The position numbers and the translations under genes were made by a program. This document shows, piece by piece, positions 8,279-16,325 of a stretch of DNA of 34,208 bases. Positions within the stretch are counted from its first letter, which is position 1. Every line of letters starts with the position of its first letter. Source of the stretch: Caloramator proteoclasticus DSM 10124 (GTDB lineage Bacteria; Bacillota; Clostridia; Clostridiales; Caloramatoraceae); the NCBI RefSeq assembly GCF_900129265.1, contig NZ_FQVG01000030.1:1-34208 (forward strand), in the 5' to 3' direction. The notes beneath the pieces were generated by a model. It did not search any database and was not told where the DNA came from. It was given only the letters and a program-made list of their open reading frames with translations.

Positions 8279-9163
8279 TTACAAAATGTCACATTTCACC
8301 TGGGTGGCACTTTTTTTTGAAATTTTACTAACACTTGATCTATCCATATTTAAAAATTCCGCAATTTCTATATGTGAATACTTCTCTTTTAATGCCTCTA
8401 ACACAAAAGTTTTCTTGATCTGAGTCAATGCTTGTTTCTTACTCCCTTTTCTTATTTCTTCTATCATCCAATCAGAAATATTCAGCCTACTTACTATATC
8501 ATCTAAAGTTATCCTTTGTGGTTTTTCAAATTTATTATTAATATCCTTAATATCATAAAGTTCCTTTTCTGCCATACCCATCAAATTTGATAATATATTG
8601 GCTTCTTTTAAAAACATCTTATCGTCTCCATCTAATTGTAAGAGATTCATATATTCAACTATTGCCCTTTTTCTATCATCACTCAACATATCTAAAATAA
8701 AATCTATATTAACAAATGAATTAATGCCTCTTTTATAAAACCAATGACTACTCCATAAATATTTATCTATATTATCACAAATATTTGCTCTTATTGGATT
8801 TCTATGTATATATCTTAATGTAGCAAATAACTGACCGTCGGTTTCAATTAAATTACAATGAAATCTTTTTTCGAGTGCATGGCCAGTTCTATTAAGAACT
8901 GTATTTAAAAATTTAGCTATAACATTATTTAAATTAAACATAATTGTACTGATAGAATCATTATGTGTTCTTATTAGCAAATGATAATGATTGTCCATAA
9001 TCACATATCCCAATAACTCATAATCAAACTTTTTATTATATTCCTTTAACTGCTTAATTATAAATCTTTTATAATTGTCAGTATTTAAAATATACTCTCT
9101 ATTATTACATCTTGTAGTAACATGATATATTGCTCCATCAAAATAACATCTACCTTCTCTCAT
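8279..9163 (-). CDS. REP-associated tyrosine transposase (RAYT, Y1 family)
   Basis: This 294-residue protein is a single-strand DNA transposase of the HUH/Y1 superfamily (Y1_Tnp; TnpA_REP group). The HUH-type pair is H59 and H61 in VIMDNHYHLLIRT. The likely catalytic tyrosine is Y118 in LRYIHRNPIRA, the typical RAYT motif. The N-terminal fold start FDGAIYHVTTRCNNREYI is also typical. The C-terminal part (IEIAEFLNMDRSSVSKI) is a DnaA-C/Trp-repressor-like helix-turn-helix found in a group of Firmicutes RAYTs. The ATG at 9163 follows AAAGGAGG; an upstream in-frame start lacks a site. The last 11 residues, KSATQVKCDIL, come from repeat R4 and probably replace the original end. R4 and R5 flank it as an inverted pair, the arrangement expected for a RAYT and its target repeats. 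Confidence 0.9.
   Translation of the reverse strand: MREGRCYFDGAIYHVTTRCNNREYILNTDNYKRFIIKQLKEYNKKFDYELLGYVIMDNHYHLLIRTHNDSISTIMFNLNNVIAKFLNTVLNRTGHALEKRFHCNLIETDGQLFATLRYIHRNPIRANICDNIDKYLWSSHWFYKRGINSFVNIDFILDMLSDDRKRAIVEYMNLLQLDGDDKMFLKEANILSNLMGMAEKELYDIKDINNKFEKPQRITLDDIVSRLNISDWMIEEIRKGSKKQALTQIKKTFVLEALKEKYSHIEIAEFLNMDRSSVSKISKKSATQVKCDIL
8283..8312 (-). repeat. Dispersed double-dyad repeat, copy R4 (encodes the end of the RAYT protein)
   Basis: Minus-orientation full copy. It lies inside the RAYT reading frame, where it encodes SATQVKCDI just before the stop codon. It is the left partner of R5. Confidence 0.92.
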
Positions 9164-9214
9164 AAAACCACCTCCTTTATTAATTATTTCCATTTATAGT
9201 ATTTATATACACAA

Positions 9215-9245
9215 GAGTGCCACCCAGGTGAAATGTGACATTTTC
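9215..9245 (+). repeat. Dispersed double-dyad repeat, copy R5
   Basis: Plus-orientation copy beginning GAGTGCCACCCAGGTG. It is 51 nt upstream of the RAYT start and abuts the truncated 3' end of the group II intron remnant, so it may mark the break that removed intron domains V and VI. Confidence 0.92.
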
Positions 9246-9249
9246 TATT

Positions 9250-10570
9250 ATAGATAGAATGTAACTATTAGCTATATACCAATACAATTTTTACGTATTA
9301 GCATTTATTCTTGCAAGATATGGTTTCTTTCCTAATTTTATTAGATTCCTTATCCTTGTTCTGACCTTTTCCCTTAAATTCCATTCGCACATCCTTAATC
9401 TTTTTCTCATCCATTAGTCTAATTCTTTCATATGTCTTTTTACTTTCACAAGTAAAAAATAAATTTCCCCTCCAATGGCTATTTGTTTCTGTTTATTAAT
9501 TCTATCCTATGTGCTCATTGGCTTCATTCGACTTGTTATTTCTCTTATTTTATTCTTTAATTTCTTTATACTTTCTCCAGCTATTCTTATTTCGGATTCG
9601 CCCCTATTTATATAAAATAAAAATCTAAGAAATTTCCTCTTCCACGGTCTATTAACTACACTTTTCTATCTATTTACTTTTACTTTTCTATGTATTCACT
9701 TATGTTCTCTTTAACTCTGTGGGCCTCTCTTTAACTTTTAACAAATATATTACAGTCATCTGCATATCTGCAGAATTTATGTCCTCTTCTTTCTAATTCT
9801 TTATCCAAGTCGTCAAGGATTATATTCACCAAAAGTGGGCTTAATGGCCCTCCCTGCGGTGTTCCTTCTTCATTCTTTACTTTTATTCCATTTAACATAA
9901 CTCCAGATATTAGATACGCTCTTATTAATTTTAAAATCCTCTTATCTTTAACTTTTCTTGCTACACGGCTCATCAAAATATCGTGGTTTACTTTGTCAAA
10001 GAATTTTTCAAGGTCTAAGTCTACGACCCATCTATATCCTTCGTTTATGTATTCATTTGCTTTCTTTACTGCATCTTTTGCACTTCTGTTTGGTCTGAAA
10101 CCATAACTATTATTAGAAAAGCCTTTATCAAATATTAACGTTAATTCTTGGGCTATCGCCTGTTGTATTAATCTATCAAGTACAGTTGGTATACCAAGTA
10201 GTCGAATTCCTCCATTAGGCTTTGGAATCTCCACTCTTCTAACTGGTTGCGGTTTATATTCCCCTTGTAGTATTGCTAATTTTATTTCTGGCCACTCTTG
10301 TATTAGAAAGTTCCGAAGTTCATCGGTTGTCATTCCATCTACTCCATGGCTACCTTTATTAGCAACTACTCTCTTATATGCTCTTTGCATATTTTCTCTT
10401 GAGAGTATTCTTTCCAAGGTTCCGTATTCTTGTGCACTGGTTTCTCCTTCTGAGACTGCCGGAGATACTTTATGCACTTCTTGTTTACCTTCGTGTTCCA
10501 CACTATTATCAACAAGATAGCCTGTATATTCAGTTTTCTGCAATCTTTGAATATCTCTTGAAGTCTTCAA
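9250..10570 (-). pseudogene. Group II intron reverse transcriptase/maturase, decayed
   Basis: The intact part (10570-9731, 279 codons) has the LtrA-type order: GSHGVDGMTTDELRNFL, then PKPNGGIRLLGIPTVLDRLI, GFRPNRSAKDAV, the palm motif VVDLDLEKFFDKVNHDIL, TPQGGPLSPLLVNIILDDLD and the catalytic YADD (HKFCRYADDCNIFVKS). A stop follows directly. Beyond it, homologous pieces continue in shifted frames: NRPWKRKFLRFLFYINRGES (about 9650-9590), the maturase piece KKLKNKIREITSRMKPMS, then WMRKRLRMCEW with VRTRIRNLIKLG (about 9410-9330), and finally YWYIANSYIL near 9265. Several stops, frameshifts and deletions therefore inactivated it. The fragment keeps the metal-binding YADD but lacks a usable thumb/maturase domain. 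Confidence 0.9.
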
Positions 10571-10985
10571 AATTTAAAACCTCAAAGCGTAAGTCCTTCC
10601 CACGATAACGCGTATTTCGTAGTACTATGACCTCTGCTGACTTCTAACAGTTCAGCTACCCATCACTGAGTAGGTTACCATTAGGAAAGTTCATTCCTTT
10701 AATGGTGTATCTGTTAGACCTCCCCGTGTAAGAGCGACCGCTTTCGTCCTATATAATCGCCACATTTACTGCATGAGGTTCTGGTAGTGTTGGACTTTGT
10801 TTTGTGTATCAAACTCGTCCACCTCAAGTCAGCCTCATATGAGGTTATTGTTCATCGAGTCGGGACTTTGCCTCCGGCTTCCTTCAGATTCCACCTAACG
10901 ATGGACATCCTTGCCATTGGCTAATGGTTCCCACTACTAAGCCCATAGCAGACTTTCACCACAAAGCTGTCTTTTATTCAGCATA
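10571..10985 (-). ncRNA. Group II intron RNA, 5' part (domains I-IV region), 3' end lost
   Basis: The ~400 bp upstream of the reverse transcriptase are GC-richer than their surroundings and read on the minus strand like a bacterial group II intron. Recognisable stretches include GGTGAAAGTCTGC near the 5' end, GGAGGTCTAACAGATACACC, and TGATGGGTAGCTGAACTG followed by AGAAGTCAGCAGAGGTCAT just before the ORF. The exact 5' end (GTGYG-type) was not fixed; it lies near 10960-10985. No domain V-like hairpin is visible between the ORF remains and R5, so the intron cannot splice in its present form. Confidence 0.75.
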
Positions 10986-10991
10986 CGCATA

Positions 10992-11027
10992 AAAAAATCG
11001 TTTAGGCTAACGCCTAAACGATTTTTT
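10992..11027 (-). terminator. Strong terminator, probably of pepV
   Basis: A perfect 16-bp stem (arm AAAAAATCGTTTAGGC, 10992-11007 with 11012-11027) has a 4-nt loop and flanking A/T runs, so it could work in both directions. It is about 50 nt after the pepV stop codon. Repeat R6 lies between the stop and this hairpin. Confidence 0.8.
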
Positions 11028-11048
11028 ATACAACATTATTAATTTGTG

Positions 11049-11079
11049 GAAAATGTCACATTTCACCTGGGTGGCACTT
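11049..11079 (-). repeat. Dispersed double-dyad repeat, copy R6
   Basis: Minus-orientation full copy directly adjoining the pepV stop codon (TAA followed by AAGTGCC on the minus strand). It lies between the stop and the terminator. Confidence 0.92.
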
Positions 11080-12468
11080 TTATCTTGCTAATTCATATAT
11101 GGCATTTGCATAAATTTTTGCACAGGCTATCAGGTCATCTATAGATATGTATTCATTTGCCTGATGTACTACATCCTCACGCCCAGGGAAAAGTGGTCCA
11201 AAGGCTACTGTGTTTGCCATCTCCTTTGCGTATGTTCCTCCACCTATTGCAATAGGCTCACATCTTTGTCCCACATAATCCTCATATACCTTCATAAGCT
11301 TCTTTATAAGCTCGTGCTCCTTTGAAAAATATAGCGGTGCCCGATGTTCAAAATTTTCAACTCTAATTCCGTATTCCTTTATCCTCTCGTTAAATGGATT
11401 CATCATATCCTCAAGCCTGTATGTAACTGGATATCTTAAATTAAGTCCAACCCTTACTCCCTTTTCATTTAAATCAATTGTTCCAAGATTAAATGACAGC
11501 TTTCCTGAAGGCTCATCCTCTAAATAAACCCCAAAACTTCTTCCATCTGTTTCAAACCCAACATACTTATTTAAAAAGCTAATAAAATCCTTTACATCAC
11601 TATCATCTAAATTTAATTTTCCTAATAGATTCATCATCTTCATAATAGCATTTTCCCCAAGCTCTGGTGTGCTTCCGTGTGCAGATACACCATAGACCTT
11701 TATAACTATACCTTTTGCATCTACTTCAAATTCAATCTTGTCCTCTGTCTCCTCCATATGTTTAAAAATAATGGACTTAATATACTCTACATCCACAACA
11801 AGCTTTGCCTCACAATAGTCTGGTACCATATTCACCCTCTGTCCGCCCTTTACATACTCTATCTTTATATTTTTAGGCTCCCTATTAAAATCCTTCACAA
11901 TATCAAAAACTGTTAGCCCCTTCTCACCAAAAATAAGAGGGAATTCAGCATCTGGTGTAAATCCTAAAACAGGAGGCTTTTCAAACCTATTGTAATACTC
12001 GATATCCTTTGAGCCTGTCTCTTCATTTGTTCCAAATATTATCCTAACTCTTCTATCAAGCTTTAATCCTAACTCCTTTATCGCATATAGCCCATAAAGT
12101 GCAGCAATAATTGGTCCCTTATCATCCATAGTTCCTCTTGCATATATCTTACCATCGTGTATCTCTGCTCCATAAGGTGGATACTTCCATCCATCCCCTT
12201 CTGGTACCACATCAAGATGTCCAAGAACCGCAACATAGTCCTCCCCTACACCATATTCTGCATACCCAACATACCCATCAAGATTTACTGTCTTAAACCC
12301 AAGCCTCTTTGATAACTCTAATGCATAGTTTAGAGCCTCATCAACGCCTTCCCCAAAGGGCTTCCACTCCTTCGCTTCTCCCTCAACACTTCTTATTCTG
12401 CAAATCTCCTGCGTACTCTTTACAATCTCATCCTTAAGCTCGTCAATTTTACTAAAAAGCTTCTCCAT
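11080..12468 (-). CDS. pepV: Dipeptidase PepV (M20 family)
   Basis: This cytoplasmic zinc dipeptidase (462 aa, normal for PepV) cleaves dipeptides taken up or released from peptides. The M20 di-zinc motifs are visible: H84 in AVLGHLDVVPEGDGW, D116 in ARGTMDDKGP, and the catalytic/metal glutamates E149-E150 in FGTNEETGS. A further conserved stretch is LGFTPDAEFPLIFGEKG, and the C-terminal IAIGGGTYAKEM probably carries active-site residues. The true start is the ATG at 12468, preceded by AGGAGGT with 6 nt spacing. A longer in-frame reading begins upstream only because it passes through repeat R7. It is enclosed by the R6/R7 inverted pair. The gene downstream of murJ has the same orientation, but no shared operon is evident. 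Confidence 0.95.
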   Translation of the reverse strand: MEKLFSKIDELKDEIVKSTQEICRIRSVEGEAKEWKPFGEGVDEALNYALELSKRLGFKTVNLDGYVGYAEYGVGEDYVAVLGHLDVVPEGDGWKYPPYGAEIHDGKIYARGTMDDKGPIIAALYGLYAIKELGLKLDRRVRIIFGTNEETGSKDIEYYNRFEKPPVLGFTPDAEFPLIFGEKGLTVFDIVKDFNREPKNIKIEYVKGGQRVNMVPDYCEAKLVVDVEYIKSIIFKHMEETEDKIEFEVDAKGIVIKVYGVSAHGSTPELGENAIMKMMNLLGKLNLDDSDVKDFISFLNKYVGFETDGRSFGVYLEDEPSGKLSFNLGTIDLNEKGVRVGLNLRYPVTYRLEDMMNPFNERIKEYGIRVENFEHRAPLYFSKEHELIKKLMKVYEDYVGQRCEPIAIGGGTYAKEMANTVAFGPLFPGREDVVHQANEYISIDDLIACAKIYANAIYELAR

Positions 12469-12485
12469 AATGGCACCTCCTATAT

Positions 12486-12515
12486 AAGTGCCACCCAGGT
12501 GAAATGTGACATTTC
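12486..12515 (+). repeat. Dispersed double-dyad repeat, copy R7
   Basis: Plus-orientation copy between murJ and pepV, 17 nt upstream of the pepV ATG and partly upstream of its ribosome binding site. It is the rightmost copy seen; no further copy was found from here to 34208. Confidence 0.92.
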
Positions 12516-12556
12516 CCATATTTTAGTCACAACACACAGGGTGGCTTATAATCTTT

Positions 12557-14122
12557 TTATTTACGTCTCTTTTTTATCATTTTAACAGCATCCTGAAGCT
12601 CTTCCATTTTTAATAAATATGCACAGGCAACATAGACTATTACACCAAGTCCAATAGATACTCCAACATTAATTAACTGTGCAAGCTTTGATGCATTACC
12701 TAAAACCTTATCAATACCAAAGCTTGTCAAATAAACAACTATCCCCATTGCTACAGAAGAAATAATTGACTTTGATAGAGATACTAAAACCTCTCTTGTT
12801 TTAAGTCCATTTACCTTCTTACCAAGAATTCTATACAATACCATCATTTGAAGAACTGCAGCAAGTGAATTTGAAAGTGCAATTCCTCCTATCGCAAGGC
12901 TACTAAACTTTACAAATAGTAAATTTAAAGTAATATTGAATAAAACTATACCTGCACCAATCTTAACAGGTGTTTTTGTATCCTGCATTGAATAAAATGA
13001 CCTTATTAATACTGGAATCGCACATTGTCCTAAAATACCTATCGCATAGAAAACAAGTGCAAAGGCTGTAACCAAAACGTCCTGTTCAGTAAACTTTCCT
13101 GTCTTAAATAGAAGTCTTACTATCGGCTTATTCAAAACCATAAGACCAACAGATGCAGGAATTGTAATAAATATCAATGTTCTTAAGCCCTGTGATATAA
13201 CTGCCTTATATTCATCATACTCTTTTCTTGCAATATGGGCATTTAATATTGGAAACACGGCTGTTGAAACACTGGCACCAAATATACCAACTGGAAGCAT
13301 CATTATTCTCTGTGCATATCTTAAACCAGTTATACTTCCTTGGTCTAAGATAGATGCTATATTTTGATTTACAACAAGATTTATTCTTGTAATAGCAAGC
13401 CCTAATATTGCAGGCCCCATAAGCCTAATCATTCTTCTGTAACTTTCATTTTGAGTGTTAAGTTCAAGCCTAAATCTCTTTCCTACTTTAATAAAATTAG
13501 GTATTTGAACACCAAAATTTAAAAACGCCCCAAATATAACACCAGCTGCAAGCCCAAATATTCCAAACTTGCCACCAAGAATTATAGCCCCAAGTATTAT
13601 ACCAACATTATACATAACAGGGCCAAGAGCCGGTGCTGTAAATATCTTATAGGAATTTAAAACACCCATTGAAAGCCCTGCACAAACAGCAAAGCTAACC
13701 GAAACTGTCATAAATCGAGTAAGTTTTACTGTCAGTGCATAGGTTGCAGGGTCCTTTGCATTTCCAATTGCTACAAGTGGAATTAGATATTTCGCAAAGG
13801 CATAGTATAAAATATTAAATATCACGACAAAAATTAGGGCAACTGTTATAAACGTATTTGCCGCCTTCCAAGCCCCCTCCTCATCATCCTTTGCAAGGTG
13901 CTGATTAAACACAGGCATAAAACCAGAACTTAACGCACCAACCACCAAAAGGTCATACATTACATCAGGAATTGTAAAGGCCGCAAAAAAGGCATCTGTA
14001 ACAGAATTTCTACCAAACACCTTTGCAATAGTCATTTCTTTAATGAACCCCAGTATTCTAGATATTAAATTAATAATCATTAATAAGATAGTTGTTTTTT
14101 TAATATTATTTGTTTTTGACAT
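12557..14122 (-). CDS. murJ: MurJ-family lipid flippase (copy 1)
   Basis: A 521-residue polytopic membrane protein of the MOP superfamily, normal for MurJ, which flips lipid II (or a related lipid-linked precursor) across the membrane. The N-terminus carries the MviN/MurJ signature: ISRILGFIKEMTIAKVFG, then VTDAFFAAFTIPD and LSSGFMPVF. Further features are QRIMMLPVGIFGASVSTAVF and a repeated SFYSMQDTKTPVKIG loop that is diagnostic of the family. About 14 hydrophobic segments are visible. The ATG follows AGAGGGG. It has its own promoter, so it is probably expressed independently of the polysaccharide operon just upstream. Whether this copy or the one at 23-24.6 kb serves peptidoglycan cannot be told from sequence. 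Confidence 0.9.
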   Translation of the reverse strand: MSKTNNIKKTTILLMIINLISRILGFIKEMTIAKVFGRNSVTDAFFAAFTIPDVMYDLLVVGALSSGFMPVFNQHLAKDDEEGAWKAANTFITVALIFVVIFNILYYAFAKYLIPLVAIGNAKDPATYALTVKLTRFMTVSVSFAVCAGLSMGVLNSYKIFTAPALGPVMYNVGIILGAIILGGKFGIFGLAAGVIFGAFLNFGVQIPNFIKVGKRFRLELNTQNESYRRMIRLMGPAILGLAITRINLVVNQNIASILDQGSITGLRYAQRIMMLPVGIFGASVSTAVFPILNAHIARKEYDEYKAVISQGLRTLIFITIPASVGLMVLNKPIVRLLFKTGKFTEQDVLVTAFALVFYAIGILGQCAIPVLIRSFYSMQDTKTPVKIGAGIVLFNITLNLLFVKFSSLAIGGIALSNSLAAVLQMMVLYRILGKKVNGLKTREVLVSLSKSIISSVAMGIVVYLTSFGIDKVLGNASKLAQLINVGVSIGLGVIVYVACAYLLKMEELQDAVKMIKKRRK

Positions 14123-14148
14123 TTTTGCCCCTCTTTCTAATCATTAGT

Positions 14149-14176
14149 ATTTTATTTACATATATAATCTTGTCAA
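14149..14176 (-). promoter_or_regulatory. Promoter of murJ copy 1
   Basis: On the minus strand TTGACA (14176-14171) is separated by 16 bp from TAAAAT (14154-14149), close to the sigma-A consensus. The murJ ATG is 26 nt after the -10 box. It separates murJ from the polysaccharide operon ending at 14251. Confidence 0.65.
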
Positions 14177-14250
14177 CAAAACCTATGATTACTTATAAAT
14201 ATATAACATAATTTCTAACAGATATTAATTGTTCTATAATAATTCATATG

Positions 14251-15039
14251 TTATTTTTTCTCTCTATCAAATACTGGTAATAAAATACTTAAAAACATTA
14301 TTGCAAGAATTACAGCATTATCAATTATATAAAAAGGGTTATTAGTTTTATTTATACTAATTATTGGAATTAAACTTATTGTAAATCCCAGGGTTTGAAT
14401 ACCAGTATGTCCAAACTTAATATCTGGATATCTAAAACTATAAATAAGAATACTCAAACATGAACCTAAAATAGTTATTGAAAAAATAAGAGTAATATAG
14501 TCATTAAATAAAATCGACACTGAAAATAGAATTAAAGTTATAAAAATACTGATTCCATAAATAATGTTCTCCATATTTTTTTTGAATTCTATAATATAAA
14601 GTATACTAATAACCCATAATACTGTAAGTAAAACACCATAGTAATCAATATTTAAAATTGCATTTTCAATTAAATGTGTAACTCCTATTTTTTTGATCCT
14701 AATATCAAATAATAGCAAAGTAAGGACCACTGAAAATTGAATAAGTAATTTTGTTATAAACCTTAATTTTTTAACATCATCAATAATTCCCATAACCAAA
14801 ATAATAGTAGTTCCTAAAACAATTCCATATACATATTTATCTACCTTATTCGTAAATAATAATATAATCAGAAAGTTTGTATAAACTGACATCCCTACCA
14901 TTCCTTGCTTTAGAATTTGAACTATTTGCATTTCATCAGAAAAGTTTTTAAAACTTAAATAATTGATAATTCTTTTAACAATAAACAAAAAAAGCAAATT
15001 GAATATAAAAGAAAAAATAAATATATTAAAATAAAGCAT
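14251..15039 (-). CDS. WecA/MraY-fold membrane protein lacking catalytic motifs
   Basis: The 262-residue protein has about eight hydrophobic segments and the fold signature of polyprenyl-phosphate sugar-phosphate transferases: MGIIDDVKKLRFITKLLIQ with D87-D88, and RYPDIKFGHTGIQTLGF in the place of the WecA/TagO GDSG/GDTG loop. In active relatives the middle motif is N-x-x-x-x-x-D-G-x-D-G-L and the later loop is G-D-[ST]-G. Here these read IEFKKNMENI (about 151-160) and GHTG (210-213). The N-terminal basic/GG motif is also changed. It is also shorter than active enzymes. It is therefore probably a non-catalytic relative or one with altered activity, perhaps a partner of the polymerase encoded just upstream. 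It is the last gene of the polysaccharide operon, with an AAAGAGGTG site before its ATG. Confidence 0.7.
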   Translation of the reverse strand: MLYFNIFIFSFIFNLLFLFIVKRIINYLSFKNFSDEMQIVQILKQGMVGMSVYTNFLIILLFTNKVDKYVYGIVLGTTIILVMGIIDDVKKLRFITKLLIQFSVVLTLLLFDIRIKKIGVTHLIENAILNIDYYGVLLTVLWVISILYIIEFKKNMENIIYGISIFITLILFSVSILFNDYITLIFSITILGSCLSILIYSFRYPDIKFGHTGIQTLGFTISLIPIISINKTNNPFYIIDNAVILAIMFLSILLPVFDREKK

Positions 15040-15043
15040 TATT

Positions 15044-16300
15044 TCACCTCTTTAAGCCATATCCATCTTTAAAAATACAATTAGATAGGGCTAAAATTAA
15101 AAATGAAAAAATGCCAGCAGATGCACTAAATAATACATGTCCTGCTAAAAATGATGAACCAAAACCAATAAATAATGAGACAAACATACTAATATACAAT
15201 AAATCTTTCCTATAAGCAAAAGAACTTAAAATAAACAACACGCCATTTTTAATTATTGAATACATCATAATTATAAATCCTACAATTCCATAAAATAACC
15301 ATACATCAACAAAGTCCATTTCAATGTTTTCCATTTTTGAAGATCTACTCAAACCAAACAATTTTCTTAAAATATTTGTATTTTTATACTCATCAAATGC
15401 ACTATTAAATTTATCATTTCTTGAATTTAAAACATAAGAATACATTTCGTTATTTGTTCTTTCTTTAATAGCTTCCTGTCTTTCAATTGTACTTCCAATA
15501 ATATTAGTATTTTTGTAAAATTTAACTGCTTGTGAAAACAAAACAAATACTACAACAGATAATAACATTATAGTTATAAAACGTTTTAAAAGATTAATAT
15601 TTTTAATTAAAAACGTAAATGAAATAAACACTAAAAAGGAAAATAAAATTGAAAGTAATGCAACCCTTGTACCAATAACTGTTAATGCCAACATTATTAT
15701 TAAATTATAAATAACCAAATCTTTTTTATAATTATTATCACTAAGTATTAAATATAAACTTAATGGATATACAACTGCTACTATTGCTGTTAAATCATTT
15801 CCAGCATAGAAAAAACCCTTGCTTAAATTACTATAGGAATATGTTTTATATCCAACACCAAAGATAAACGACATAACTACTATAATTGAATAAATAAAAG
15901 CAGATAACGTTAAATAATAAATAAATTTATTTATTTCTGCCCTTCGTAAATTTTTAAATACTTCTAATCCAATTAGCAAAATAGAAATATTATATAAAAA
16001 TTTCAAATAATATTGAATTTCTTTAAATAAATTGATGTTAATTCCACTAAAATGTTGTACCACTATTGTTATCATAAAAGTGAGCATAAGTATAATATAA
16101 TATGAAATATTTATTTTATTTTTATATATATAATAAATCATATATAGTAAAAACAAATTTCTAACTATTATCCCTGGTGTAAATCTCGGATCTAAATTAA
16201 ACGTTTTTAAATACACACCCGTTAATAAATCTAACATAGGATTAAGTAACACTGCTATAAGAAATATTCTTAACATTTTATCTTTATTTGTATTGAACAT
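15044..16300 (-). CDS. Polysaccharide polymerase / O-antigen-ligase-like membrane protein
   Basis: This 418-residue protein has about 11 hydrophobic segments and one larger extracytoplasmic loop (around residues 255-320, with TNNEMYSYVLNSRNDKF). That is the layout of Wzy polymerases and the Wzy_C/O-antigen ligase group. A GTRVALLS-type motif in the middle is common in this group. Wzy proteins share little sequence, so the call is from topology and context. The start is the ATG at 16300 after GGAGG; a longer reading upstream has no site. It follows ugd by 25 nt and precedes the WecA-like gene by 4 nt, indicating one operon. Role: joining repeat units outside the membrane (inference). Confidence 0.7.
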   Translation of the reverse strand: MFNTNKDKMLRIFLIAVLLNPMLDLLTGVYLKTFNLDPRFTPGIIVRNLFLLYMIYYIYKNKINISYYIILMLTFMITIVVQHFSGININLFKEIQYYLKFLYNISILLIGLEVFKNLRRAEINKFIYYLTLSAFIYSIIVVMSFIFGVGYKTYSYSNLSKGFFYAGNDLTAIVAVVYPLSLYLILSDNNYKKDLVIYNLIIMLALTVIGTRVALLSILFSFLVFISFTFLIKNINLLKRFITIMLLSVVVFVLFSQAVKFYKNTNIIGSTIERQEAIKERTNNEMYSYVLNSRNDKFNSAFDEYKNTNILRKLFGLSRSSKMENIEMDFVDVWLFYGIVGFIIMMYSIIKNGVLFILSSFAYRKDLLYISMFVSLFIGFGSSFLAGHVLFSASAGIFSFLILALSNCIFKDGYGLKR

Positions 16301-16325
16301 CTGTCTACCTCCACCCTGCCAAATA

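Noticed and set aside
274-12515. CRISPR array reading of the ~30-nt repeats
   Set aside because: Spacing ranges from 0.4 to 6 kb, orientation alternates and no cas gene is near, so these are dispersed repeats, not a CRISPR.
12469-12519. Longer N-terminus for pepV starting MGNVTFHLGG
   Set aside because: These residues are encoded by repeat R7; the ATG at 12468 has an AGGAGGT at correct distance and gives the normal PepV start.
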